In this document: positions 1 to 8,101 of the stretch, piece by piece
Position numbering within the stretch: the first letter of the stretch is position 1
Layout: every line of letters begins with the position of its first letter
Origin: Rhodospirillaceae bacterium
GTDB taxonomy: Bacteria > Pseudomonadota > Alphaproteobacteria > MPNO01 > UBA2964
Reading direction: 5' to 3'
Length of the DNA stretch: 16,262 nucleotides
Assembly: GCA_002712335.1 (NCBI GenBank)
Contig: PATI01000070.1
Coordinates: forward strand, 1 to 16,262
Translations under genes and position numbers: made by a program
Notes under the pieces: generated by a model
The model's database searches: none
What the model was told of the DNA's origin: nothing
The model's input: only the letters and a program-made list of their open reading frames with translations

Positions 1-2
1 AA

Positions 3-650
3 CTTCAGGCGGCTACCGATCGCAGCAAGGGGTCGAGGGGTGGAATTTCAACATTTTTAGTCGATGCGGATACGCCAGGAGTGGAACTCGTTCGTTATCA
101 GCAGATGATGATGGACGACCGACCTTGGGAAATAGCGCTCGAAAATGTAAAGGTCCCTGTCGCTAATATGGTTGGCGAGGAAGGGGAAGGCTTTAAATTC
201 GGACAGACATGGATTACTGCTGGCAGAATTCGTCATGCGGCTAGAGGTATCGGGGTTGCGGAACGCTGCATGGAATTGGCAGGATCTTATACTAACCAAC
301 GTGAGACATTTGGTAAAAAACTTTCAGAAAGACAAGCAGTACAGTTTATGATGGTGGACAGCTGGATGGACACTCAAATGTTGCGGTTATTTGTCCATAA
401 TCTTGCTGCACGGGCTGACGCGGGCGAGGATATTCGGTATGAATCTTACATGGCTAAAGTTAAAGGCGACGAACATGCGTTTGCTGTCTGTGATAGGACC
501 ATGCAGGTTCATGGTGGCATGGGGCTGACGACAGATTTACCTATTGAGAAATTATGGCGTGATAGCCGTTCGATGGTAATTACCGAAGGGCCACCCGAGA
601 TATTGCGCATGGTTATAGCCAGAGCATTTTATAGAGAATATGGAAGCTAG
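3..650 (+). CDS. Acyl-CoA dehydrogenase, C-terminal part (5' end outside window)
   Basis: FAD-dependent acyl-CoA dehydrogenase, which would introduce a 2,3 double bond into an acyl-CoA and pass electrons to ETF. The frame is open from base 3 without a start, and residues before the in-frame GTG at 81 already fit the family's middle beta domain (KGSRGGISTFLVD), so the gene is cut by the window edge rather than starting at 81. The visible 215 residues contain the VGEEGEGFKFG turn, the RETFGKKLSERQAVQF FAD/dimer segment and the MQVHGGMG motif. The probable catalytic Glu sits in TEGPPEILR, 21 residues from the C terminus, the MCAD-type position; the usual Thr after EG is Pro. Helix G has no Glu (ITAGRIRHAARG), consistent with that. 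The next gene follows after 36 bp, so the two are probably co-transcribed. Substrate unknown. Confidence 0.93.
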   Translation, partial: LQAATDRSKGSRGGISTFLVDADTPGVELVRYQQMMMDDRPWEIALENVKVPVANMVGEEGEGFKFGQTWITAGRIRHAARGIGVAERCMELAGSYTNQRETFGKKLSERQAVQFMMVDSWMDTQMLRLFVHNLAARADAGEDIRYESYMAKVKGDEHAFAVCDRTMQVHGGMGLTTDLPIEKLWRDSRSMVITEGPPEILRMVIARAFYREYGS

Positions 651-686
651 AAATATAATTTAAAACAAACTTGAAAGGGTTAATAA

Positions 687-1568
687 ATGAAGAGGATGAA
701 GTGTGTAAAAGTTGAGAAGAAGGGCGGAATTAGTTGGGTTTGGTTGAACAGACCCGAAAAGCGCAACGCCATGAGTCCACAACTCCACCGTGAAATGGAT
801 GCCACTCTTATGGAACTGGAGACTGATCCAGACACAAAAGTAGTAGTAATTGCAGGGGCTGGAGGATATTTCAGTGCTGGTCAGGATCTTAAGGAATTTT
901 TTCGCGAAAATGAAAAGAATCCTGCTGGAAAAAAAGAAGCGGCTGAGCTGGCTAATCGTTGGCGCTGGGAACGGCTTTACAAGTATGATAAACCTACCAT
1001 AGCAATGGTAGAAGGGTTTTGCGTTGGTGGTGCTTTTATGCAGCTTTGTGCAACCGATTTTGCAATAGCAGCAGATGATGCTGTTTTTTCTCTTTCTGAA
1101 GTTAATTGGGGTATCCTGCCGGGCGCTCTGGTATCTAAAGTTGTTTCTGACACGATCATGCCCCGTAAAGCCTTGTATTATTGTTGCTTAGGAGAGGCGT
1201 TTGACGGGGTGGAAGCCGAAAAAATCGGTTTCATAAATTTTGCGGTTCCAAAGGAAGATCTTGTCGATAAGACAATTGAATTGGCCCAGAAATTAATGGC
1301 TAAAAGCCCAGCGGTTCTTCGTGCCACCAAACATGCTGTGAGACAAGTACGCACAATGGACTTCGATCAATCGTATGATTATCTGGCAGCGAAAGGACAG
1401 GCCATCAAAGTGGGAGATCCACAGGACTCGTACAACACCGGGCTCAGTCAGTTTTTGGATAAAAAGAGTTATAAGCCCACATTTGAGCCTTTTGCATTAA
1501 AGAAATCGCGTAAAGCGGCAGGAAAGAAAAAATCTACTGCTAGAAAGAAAGGTGCTAAAAAGCGTTAA
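687..1568 (+). CDS. Crotonase-superfamily enzyme, hydroxycinnamoyl-CoA hydratase-lyase lineage, with basic C-terminal tail
   Basis: Enoyl-CoA hydratase/isomerase-family protein of 293 residues. It resembles, from memory, the Pseudomonas p-hydroxycinnamoyl-CoA hydratase-lyase (Ech/HCHL) throughout: LNRPEKRNAMSP (20-31), SAGQDLKEFFRE (63-74), KPTIAMVEG (102-110), SEVNWGILPG (137-146) and SPAVLRATKH (207-216). Glu138 matches the catalytic Glu143 of HCHL. Two other HCHL active-site residues differ: Ser123 is Met118, and Tyr239, which contacts the substrate phenol, is Ala234. A vanillin- or hydroxybenzaldehyde-forming reaction is therefore doubtful; an isomerase or a hydratase/lyase on a non-phenolic acyl-CoA is likelier. 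Residues 272-293 form a tail with 13 Lys/Arg and no acidic residue, outside the crotonase fold. The ATG at 687 has GAAAGGG at 673-679. It lies downstream of an acyl-CoA dehydrogenase, probably in one operon. Confidence 0.88.
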   Translation: MKRMKCVKVEKKGGISWVWLNRPEKRNAMSPQLHREMDATLMELETDPDTKVVVIAGAGGYFSAGQDLKEFFRENEKNPAGKKEAAELANRWRWERLYKYDKPTIAMVEGFCVGGAFMQLCATDFAIAADDAVFSLSEVNWGILPGALVSKVVSDTIMPRKALYYCCLGEAFDGVEAEKIGFINFAVPKEDLVDKTIELAQKLMAKSPAVLRATKHAVRQVRTMDFDQSYDYLAAKGQAIKVGDPQDSYNTGLSQFLDKKSYKPTFEPFALKKSRKAAGKKKSTARKKGAKKR

Positions 1569-1578
1569 AAAATGAAAG

Positions 1579-1617
1579 TTCTCAGCAACTGTTTGTTTTA
1601 CTAACAGTTGCTGAGAA
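1579..1617. terminator. Perfect 15-bp stem-loop between convergent genes
   Basis: TTCTCAGCAACTGTT (1579-1593) and its exact reverse complement (1603-1617) enclose a 9-base loop. The hairpin fills most of the 51-bp gap between convergent stop codons at 1568 and 1620. On the minus strand the stem is followed by CTTTCA and then six T (1572-1567), so it works best as an intrinsic terminator for the acyl-CoA synthetase operon, starting two bases after that operon's last stop codon. On the plus strand the following TGTTAATAA is a poor T tract, so termination there would be weaker. Confidence 0.82.
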
Positions 1618-1619
1618 TG

Positions 1620-3698
1620 TTAATAACGCTTAACGGCACGGATATCTATTGCACAAATTCCCTCACCCTTGGGCAAGACCATAAGTGGATTTATTTCTAT
1701 ATCCTGCAGCCACTTGCGGTGAGTTAAATAAAAATCTGCCAAGCTCTTGATGCCGGCAATTAAGGTGTCTCGATCTGCTACTCCACTGCCCCTAAAACCA
1801 TTAAGAAGCTCGGAAATTTTTAATTCCAATAGCATACTCCGGATATCGTCTTCAGTAACTGGCAACAATCGTAACGCGATATCATTGATCAGTTCTACCA
1901 TCACGCCGCCGGCGCCAACAACCAGCATTGGTCCATATTGTTCGTCCTCGCGTGTGCCCACCAGAAATTCAATTCCAGACACCATTTTTTGGACAAGAAA
2001 GCCTTCGATTTTTGCATTGCTATTTATCGTCTTCAGTTTGCCAATCATATTCTCGGCAGCGGTAATTGCGTCTTTCGGGTTTGTAACCTTGAGCTCAACA
2101 CCGCCCACCTCAGTCTTATGGCTAGCCTCTGGGGAAATGATTTTGATTGCAACTGGAAAGCCCAAAGTAGAAGCGGCAGCACCCACATCTTCGCTATCGG
2201 AAACCCGCATGGAAATTGGTGGTTGAAGACCTACAGAACTTAATGCGTCTTCCAGTTCCTTGCCACTATAGTTATTTTCCTGCCCTGTTGGTTTTGTTAA
2301 AGAAGGGATTTTTTTACCAGCTCTTTGGCCGTAGAACCACAGGGCATTCATAGCCCGAACGCCAATTCGAGTCCCCTGAAGAAAAGGCATGTTGGTTGTC
2401 TCTTGGAATTTTAGTCCCCCTTCGGGTATTTGGTGGGGCATTCGTGCAAAGGAAATTACCGGCTTTTCTGTGGATCTTACTAATTCCTTCACTTCGTCTT
2501 GTGCGCCAGAACTTCGGGCTGAACCAGGCATATTGTTGCACCAGGCCACCATGTCTACATTAGGGTCAGATGCAAAGGCTTTACAAATTTCCGCAGGTGC
2601 CGATTTTCCGGATATCCCTACCGGTGCACCGGTATCGATCGGATTCTGAATATGGCAATCAGACGGAACATAAGGCCGGATCGCTTCTACCGTTTTAGAA
2701 CTTAATGGAGCAACTACCGCTTGTTCTTGTTCACAATAGTCATGAAGTAGATCAACCGTGCCCCCTGACGTCGTCATAAAGGCTATACTTGGACCCTTGG
2801 GGAGGCGCCCTTGTTGGAAAACAAGAGTCATTTCGATCATCTCTTCTAGTGTTTCGCACGTGATAATGCCATAACGCTCGCAAACAGCCTCATAGGCGGC
2901 ATAGTCGCCGGCAACGGCACCGGAGTGTGATTTTGCTGCCTCACGAGATTTTTGAGATCTCCCCGTTTTGATTGCAATAATAGGTTTACCTTTGCTGAGA
3001 GCCCTTCCGGCGGCCTTCATAAAAGCTCCCGGTTTTCGGATGCCCTCTATAAAAAGACAAATTTGTTTGGTGTTTGGGTCATCTATGACGAAGTTCATAT
3101 AGTCGGCAAGGTCTAGGCTTAGTTCGTTACCCGAAGAAATTAGGTATGAGAATTTTAGACCGCGTTCCTGTCCGGCTTTCGCATAGTAGCTAAGGGTTCC
3201 GCCTGACTGGGTGATGAGCGCTACTGGACCAGGATCAAGTTGGCTGACATGTTCATGTGGGTAACAGTAAATTTTTTCGCGGACGCCGACGAGCCCCATG
3301 CAGTTTGGGCCACAAATAGGGACCTTAATTTCATCGAGAGCCTCACGAAACTTCAAACCTCTTTGAACTGACTCCGCTCGTGCACCGTCACCAAAACCAG
3401 AAGCGTAAACGACCGCAGCCTTTAATCCATAGTCTGCCCCCTGTCTTACTGCTCCTTCTATAAATTGTGCCGGTATAATCATGAGGCCTAACTCAGCCGG
3501 TTCCGGCAATGAGGCGAGGTCGGGATAACAGGGAACGCCGAATATTTCGTCACGTTTTGGGTTCACAGGAAAAACTTTCCCTGAATACCCTGATTTTTTG
3601 AGGTTTCCAAAAATATTACGTGGCCAATGTGACTTATCTGTTGCACCAACTATCGCAATTGTTTTTGCATTGAAGATTGCAGCTGCCGGACTGGTCAT
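1620..3698 (-). CDS. Acyl-CoA synthetase (NDP/ADP-forming), fused alpha-beta type
   Basis: Single-chain ADP-forming acyl-CoA synthetase (acetate-CoA ligase family) of 692 residues, interconverting an organic acid, CoA and ATP with acyl-CoA, ADP and phosphate. The domain order is standard: N-terminal CoA-binding Rossmann domain (IAIVGAT, 14-20), two succinyl-CoA-ligase-like domains (CGPNCMG 129-135; ITQSGG 162-167) and a C-terminal ATP-grasp domain from about 475. His258 in KSHSGAVAG is the expected phosphohistidine; the usual HTG is HSG. The ATP-grasp part shows SHKTEVGGVEL with His527, EFLVGTREDEQYGP (577-590) and EINPLM (668-673). The length is normal for fused forms. GGAGAG lies upstream of the ATG. 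It is last in a minus-strand operon, 31 bp after the PLP enzyme, and is followed at once by a hairpin terminator. It probably activates the acid released by the upstream hydrolytic steps; the acid is unknown. Confidence 0.92.
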   Translation of the reverse strand: MTSPAAAIFNAKTIAIVGATDKSHWPRNIFGNLKKSGYSGKVFPVNPKRDEIFGVPCYPDLASLPEPAELGLMIIPAQFIEGAVRQGADYGLKAAVVYASGFGDGARAESVQRGLKFREALDEIKVPICGPNCMGLVGVREKIYCYPHEHVSQLDPGPVALITQSGGTLSYYAKAGQERGLKFSYLISSGNELSLDLADYMNFVIDDPNTKQICLFIEGIRKPGAFMKAAGRALSKGKPIIAIKTGRSQKSREAAKSHSGAVAGDYAAYEAVCERYGIITCETLEEMIEMTLVFQQGRLPKGPSIAFMTTSGGTVDLLHDYCEQEQAVVAPLSSKTVEAIRPYVPSDCHIQNPIDTGAPVGISGKSAPAEICKAFASDPNVDMVAWCNNMPGSARSSGAQDEVKELVRSTEKPVISFARMPHQIPEGGLKFQETTNMPFLQGTRIGVRAMNALWFYGQRAGKKIPSLTKPTGQENNYSGKELEDALSSVGLQPPISMRVSDSEDVGAAASTLGFPVAIKIISPEASHKTEVGGVELKVTNPKDAITAAENMIGKLKTINSNAKIEGFLVQKMVSGIEFLVGTREDEQYGPMLVVGAGGVMVELINDIALRLLPVTEDDIRSMLLELKISELLNGFRGSGVADRDTLIAGIKSLADFYLTHRKWLQDIEINPLMVLPKGEGICAIDIRAVKRY

Positions 3699-3729
3699 AA
3701 ACTACTCTCCATATAACTAATTTTTGTTT

Positions 3730-4821
3730 CTATTGTACACGTCCCCGTGCGGCGATGTTCCAAACATCAACAACTTCATCACCACTGAAGGCTATAAAGC
3801 GATCATAGAGGTTCACGGTTGTGTCGCAATGGGTTGGAATAAATGAAACCTTGTCTCCTAGCTTAAGGGGACAATTGTTATTCCCAAAACTTAATTCGCT
3901 GTGTTCCTCTCCCGCGAATTTGAATCGTGCTTCAGGCAAGTTTTGTGGCGAAGGAGGGCCGCCGTCAGAGCTAATTGCCTTCAAACCCATGTCAAGGATA
4001 CAGCGGTTGGGTTCTGGCAACGAAATGACCGATGTCAGCAAAGTCAAAGATTGTTCGAACGGTATAGAGTTCCCATCATCCCATTCCACTTCCCGATAGC
4101 GGCTATCCATAAAAAGGTAACCGCCGGGTTGCAGTTCCGTAAGTCCTTTAACGGTGGCATCGGTCACGGTGGTTCCACTGCCACCGCCGGTTAGATAATC
4201 CACTCGTATACCAGACTTACGGATCATATCTGCGGTTTTAGTTAACATAAACACGGCCTTTCGGGCTGCGGCATCTCGTTCGGTAAATGGTACAAGCATT
4301 TGTATGGATCCCTGATATCCTTGCAGTCCTTTGAAGTTTAGCCATTCTGTTGCTACGACTTCACGCACCAGATCAAGAGTTGCTTCTCCGGGTGCAACGC
4401 CACATCTCCCTTGGCCGACGTCAACTTCTATGACGATGTCTGGTTTTACTCCGCAAGTCTGCGCAACAGCAGCCATTTCTGACACGTTATCTAAATTGTC
4501 TACCACTACGGATATCCTTGCTTTATTTGCAATTTGCATCATGCGAGTGAGCTTTGAGATACCTATCACTGGCGTTGTAATAAGAATATCTTTGATTTCA
4601 TGAGAAACTAAAACTTCTGCCTCTCCCAGCTTTGCGCAGCACACGCCACACGCCCCGGCATCTAACTGCATTTTGGCTATCTCGGCGGATTTGTGCGCCT
4701 TGGCATGTGGGCGGTAAGCTATCCCGGCTGACACTGCCATGTCCTGCATTCGTTGCATATTACGTAGAAAGGGCGCTTCATCGACTAACAAAACTGGTGT
4801 ATCAAGTTGCGAAAGCTTCAT
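3730..4821 (-). CDS. PLP-dependent D-threonine aldolase / D-serine dehydratase-like protein
   Basis: Fold-type III PLP enzyme: alanine-racemase-like N-terminal barrel followed by a D-serine-dehydratase-like C-terminal domain. Family members cleave D-3-hydroxy amino acids to glycine plus aldehyde or dehydrate them to 2-oxo acids, with a divalent metal. The PLP motif RPHAKAHK is at 37-44, with Lys41 the likely Schiff-base residue. Near the C terminus FIPTHCDTTVN gives His331-x-Asp333. His-x-Asp is the metal pair described for D-threonine aldolase, while eukaryotic D-serine dehydratase uses His-x-Cys, so the aldolase side is favoured. GGGSGTT and LDMGLKA complete the family pattern. I chose the ATG at 4821, which shares ATGA with the stop of the upstream gene (363 residues starting MKLSQLDTP); an in-frame GTG at 4833 would add four residues. 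Translational coupling to the amidohydrolase is likely. True substrate unknown. Confidence 0.9.
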   Translation of the reverse strand: MKLSQLDTPVLLVDEAPFLRNMQRMQDMAVSAGIAYRPHAKAHKSAEIAKMQLDAGACGVCCAKLGEAEVLVSHEIKDILITTPVIGISKLTRMMQIANKARISVVVDNLDNVSEMAAVAQTCGVKPDIVIEVDVGQGRCGVAPGEATLDLVREVVATEWLNFKGLQGYQGSIQMLVPFTERDAAARKAVFMLTKTADMIRKSGIRVDYLTGGGSGTTVTDATVKGLTELQPGGYLFMDSRYREVEWDDGNSIPFEQSLTLLTSVISLPEPNRCILDMGLKAISSDGGPPSPQNLPEARFKFAGEEHSELSFGNNNCPLKLGDKVSFIPTHCDTTVNLYDRFIAFSGDEVVDVWNIAARGRVQ

Positions 4822-6494
4822 AATTCCGACCACTTTAAATTTCCCGTGTCATGTACGACATTACCCCCAACGATCGTTAATTCAGCAGTTATATTTTTGA
4901 TGTCGTTCTCCGGACAGGTGAGCGGATCTGCACTAGTAACGAACAGATCGGCTAATTTTCCTGGTTCTAAGGTTCCTTTTGTATCTTCTTCTCCAGTCAG
5001 ATAGGCGCCATTGCGCGTCGCACAGGTAAGGGCCTGCTGACGAGTAAGGGCCTGGTCTGGTGCTATTTGACCCCTAATGCTCATATTATATCTGGAGACC
5101 GACTGCCATATGGGATACCAAAGTGAGGTTGGAACATTGTCGGTTGCCAACGCAATTGGGATGCCAGCATCGACTATGCTTCGCAGAGGGGAAATTTCAT
5201 TTTCCCGTGCTTTTCCAAGTTCATTGCGCAGGATATGTCCGTGTTTGAAGATATATCGATTAGTGTGTGAGGTTATAGCAAGGTTTAGGTCCGCCATAAC
5301 CTCAACCTGGTGATCTGTTGCCCGGTCAAGATGCCCCATGACCCAACGTTTTCCGGTTATTGGTGTAATACTGTTGATAGCTTCAAAATATTCTAAGAAA
5401 CTCATCCAAATTGCATTTATACGAATATTATTACGAGCAGCAGCGAGTAAATAATCTTTTATTCCATGCTCTGGAATTCCGCTGTCATAGTTAAAACCTG
5501 ACCAACCCGTATATGGTGCCGCCCTATTACGCACCAAATTGTCTGGAGTTACTCCGAAGTCCGCAAATATACCGGCAACAGTTAACCAATTGTTTCCATT
5601 GCCTCGAAGGCCGCCTATCCAATCTGCCCATTCAGCAAAAGCTGATTCATAGCCATCCTTGTTCGCAAAATACCAGGACGGACTATAAACTAGGCTCGCC
5701 CGCACTGTTGCTGCCCCTTCTTTGTTTACCGCCTGATAGGCTTCAATTAGCTCCTGGGCACAACCATGTTCCTCATAGATACTGGTCGTTCCACTTGCGT
5801 TATAGAGCGCCATTGAGCGTTTGATACCTTCCACACGCTCAGAATGACCAAACCGAGGCATGTTCCGGAAATAAGCAAGCTCAACTATTGGGACGTAGGT
5901 GTGCTCATGAATGACGCCGTTGAGTTTTCCATTTCCATCAGTCTCGAATTTTATCAGGTCAGGTAGTTCACCCGGATCACTGTCGAGTCCGGCTTCCAAC
6001 AGCGCAAGGGTATTTGCAATCGAAGTGAGAGGCTGAATATGACGCCAGTAACCCCAAATTGGCTTGATATAGACAGGATTCCTTGGTGAAACCTGATCAA
6101 GTTCCTCTCTTGTTGGCCAACGCTTTTCTAATAAGTTATTGGGCACATTAAAGTAATAGGGGGGCTCACCAATTGGCATGGTAACTACCCATGCCCCGGG
6201 TTCGCTTTGGGCAACCAAGTCCTCTATACGTTGAAGAATATCGTCGATAGATTTACAGCCTGATAGTGTTGGAAAAATAGATTTGAGGCCCTCGCGGTCT
6301 AGGTGTGCGTGCCCGTCAATCATACCTGGCATTAGGGTGTGCCCAAAAGCATCAATTACAGGTCCACCTTCGAATTCCTTGGCAAGGAGGTCGGCATCCC
6401 CCACGGCTGCAATCTTTTCACCCTTTAAGATTATCGAATTGTATATTGAAAAATCACAATCACAGGTAACAACCTTGGCATTTCGGATTAACAT
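4818..6494 (-). CDS. Amidohydrolase family 3 (YtcJ-like) metal-dependent hydrolase
   Basis: Metal-dependent hydrolase of the amidohydrolase superfamily, family 3, which includes N-substituted formamide deformylases and YtcJ-type proteins of unknown role; members hydrolyse C-N bonds. The 558-residue length is normal. The N-terminal beta-sandwich strand MLIRNAKVVTCD is followed by MPGMIDGHAHLD with metal ligands His62 and His64. VMGHLDRATD carries a further His, ALATDNVPTS carries the superfamily Asp452, and GTLEPGKLADLFV is the typical C-terminal sandwich motif. No signal peptide is visible, so it is probably cytosolic. It begins 17 bp after the stop of the GGT-like gene without an obvious Shine-Dalgarno site, and its stop overlaps the start of the PLP-enzyme gene (ATGA). 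It likely takes the product of the Ntn hydrolase or removes an N-acyl or formyl-like group in the same pathway; this is inference. Confidence 0.92.
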   Translation of the reverse strand: MLIRNAKVVTCDCDFSIYNSIILKGEKIAAVGDADLLAKEFEGGPVIDAFGHTLMPGMIDGHAHLDREGLKSIFPTLSGCKSIDDILQRIEDLVAQSEPGAWVVTMPIGEPPYYFNVPNNLLEKRWPTREELDQVSPRNPVYIKPIWGYWRHIQPLTSIANTLALLEAGLDSDPGELPDLIKFETDGNGKLNGVIHEHTYVPIVELAYFRNMPRFGHSERVEGIKRSMALYNASGTTSIYEEHGCAQELIEAYQAVNKEGAATVRASLVYSPSWYFANKDGYESAFAEWADWIGGLRGNGNNWLTVAGIFADFGVTPDNLVRNRAAPYTGWSGFNYDSGIPEHGIKDYLLAAARNNIRINAIWMSFLEYFEAINSITPITGKRWVMGHLDRATDHQVEVMADLNLAITSHTNRYIFKHGHILRNELGKARENEISPLRSIVDAGIPIALATDNVPTSLWYPIWQSVSRYNMSIRGQIAPDQALTRQQALTCATRNGAYLTGEEDTKGTLEPGKLADLFVTSADPLTCPENDIKNITAELTIVGGNVVHDTGNLKWSEL

Positions 6495-6511
6495 GATACG
6501 AATCGCAATTT

Positions 6512-8098
6512 TTAATAACCGGCCGCATAAGCTTCACGACGATGGTCTGCGGCACCAACTAAAACGCCATTTTCAAGAACTTCCAGACATTTTGAGGAAC
6601 CAAAATATGATGCCCCCGAGGCTCGGCTGACATCAAAACCACGTCCTTTCAACGCTTCGCTGACAGAGTCAGGAAATTCATCATCAATCAGGATGTTGGC
6701 CTTGCCATCGATTGACCAACGGGGCGCTTTGATTGCTGCCGATAGTTCCATCCCGCGATCTACCATGTTGGTAAGCATTTGAACGTTGGAGATGGTCTGA
6801 GCTGGCCCTCCGGGGGTGGTAAGCTGATATTTTACCTTCCCATTTTTTAGGGCCATCACTGGATTTAAAGTGTGACTGGGTTTCTTCCGCGGTGCAACGA
6901 CGTTGCGGTGTTCGGGGTCAATAACAAACCCGGTCATTCTATTATTAAGGAGAATACCAGTTTTAGGATCTAAAAATGCGGAGCCAAAGACATGGAATAC
7001 ACTTTGGACAACAGAAATCGCATTACCGTCACCGTCAGCAAGGACGATACAGCTGGTGCCTCCAATACCTGGTGGGTGATGGGTGCCAGGAGAGGCCTTT
7101 TGGACAGCTGCTTGAAGCCTGCTGGTCATTTTACTCCCTAGGAGCTCTTTAATAGGTGCGGGGTGGACGGCAGGATCGCAGATGTAAGGTATCCCTTCAT
7201 CAAATGCTGTGCGCGCTGCGGTCATTAAGTATGCTAGTCGGTCTTCATCACGTGCGGTTAACGCTGCCTCAGGGAGTTTCTTAATAGCATTAAGCTGCAT
7301 AAGCATTAAAACACCGTAGGAGTTGGGTGGCATCACGTGCACGTCAAGGTCACGATAATCTGTATTTATAGTGTCAACCCATTCTGGCTCATAACCTTCA
7401 AAGTCTGCTGCAGATAGCAGGCCACCGTTATCCTGACTGTATTGGCCTAGAGCCTCGGCAATTCGTCCCTCATAGTATGTGCTACTGCCATTTTCAGCGA
7501 TATCACGGATAGTTTCAGCAAGGGCGGGCTGTTTGACAATGTCTCCCGGGTTCATGGGTATACCTCCGGGCATATAAAGTGCCGCACACCCGGGATCTTT
7601 TCCAACGTGATCAAAGAGGTGCAGCGCGCTTGTTAAAATTCGGGAGACCGGATGCCCATTTTCGGCAAGATCAATCGCATCGGCAAATAGATCTTTCCAT
7701 GGTATTTTACCATGTCTCTGATGCAATCGTTCCCATCCGCGGACTATTCCTGGAACCGAAGCGGCATTAGGCCCATGAGCGATCATCCCATCCTTAAAAA
7801 ACTCTGGGGTTGCTCCCAATGGCGCATAGCCACTAGCATTGAGACCTCGAGTCTTCCCGCTATCCGCATCATGATAAATGATAAATGCATCACCCCCAAA
7901 AGAGGTCGCGTGCGGTAAAACCGTGCACAAAACCGCGGATGTTGAGATCATCGCGTCTACAACGGAACCGCCCTTCTCTATAATTCTTAAGCCTGATCTG
8001 GACGCGAGTGAGTGGCCGGATACTACCATACCCTTCGTGCCATAAACTGGTGAACGAGGTAACTTAACGCCCGCAAATTCATCCACCTTTTCCACCAT
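6512..8098 (-). CDS. Gamma-glutamyltransferase-family Ntn hydrolase, probably not gamma-glutamyl-specific
   Basis: Member of the gamma-glutamyltransferase family, Ntn hydrolases that cleave themselves in front of a Thr which becomes the nucleophile. The 528 residues show VVSGHSLAS, ATSFGGDAF (64-72), HGPNAASVPG (108-117), the processing site GIGGTSCIV with probable nucleophile Thr348, DGDGNAISVVQS, LNNRMTGF and TTPGG (427-431). Two points depart from classical GGT. The region that normally reads like DxRExAP, whose Arg holds the gamma-glutamyl carboxylate, reads LNASGYAP (86-93) without Arg. There is also no signal peptide, while classical bacterial GGT is periplasmic. A cytosolic amidase related to oxamate amidohydrolase-type members is more likely. 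The start is firm: GGGAGG (8109-8104) lies 5 bases before the ATG. First gene of the four-gene minus operon. Confidence 0.92.
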   Translation of the reverse strand: MVEKVDEFAGVKLPRSPVYGTKGMVVSGHSLASRSGLRIIEKGGSVVDAMISTSAVLCTVLPHATSFGGDAFIIYHDADSGKTRGLNASGYAPLGATPEFFKDGMIAHGPNAASVPGIVRGWERLHQRHGKIPWKDLFADAIDLAENGHPVSRILTSALHLFDHVGKDPGCAALYMPGGIPMNPGDIVKQPALAETIRDIAENGSSTYYEGRIAEALGQYSQDNGGLLSAADFEGYEPEWVDTINTDYRDLDVHVMPPNSYGVLMLMQLNAIKKLPEAALTARDEDRLAYLMTAARTAFDEGIPYICDPAVHPAPIKELLGSKMTSRLQAAVQKASPGTHHPPGIGGTSCIVLADGDGNAISVVQSVFHVFGSAFLDPKTGILLNNRMTGFVIDPEHRNVVAPRKKPSHTLNPVMALKNGKVKYQLTTPGGPAQTISNVQMLTNMVDRGMELSAAIKAPRWSIDGKANILIDDEFPDSVSEALKGRGFDVSRASGASYFGSSKCLEVLENGVLVGAADHRREAYAAGY

Positions 8099-8101
8099 AG
8101 A

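Noticed and set aside
81..650. GTG at 81 as the real start of the first gene
   Set aside because: The frame is open back to base 3 and encodes typical acyl-CoA dehydrogenase sequence before 81, so the gene is cut by the window edge.
1747..2226. Plus-strand open frame of 159 codons inside the acyl-CoA synthetase gene
   Set aside because: It is antisense to the conserved ATP-grasp domain and its translation is low-complexity Ser/Ile/Thr-rich, as expected of a shadow frame.
4822..4833. GTG start adding four residues to the PLP enzyme
   Set aside because: The ATG at 4821 gives the ATGA overlap typical of coupled genes, and the family begins near KLSQLDTP; the extra residues overlap the upstream coding sequence further without a better ribosome binding site.
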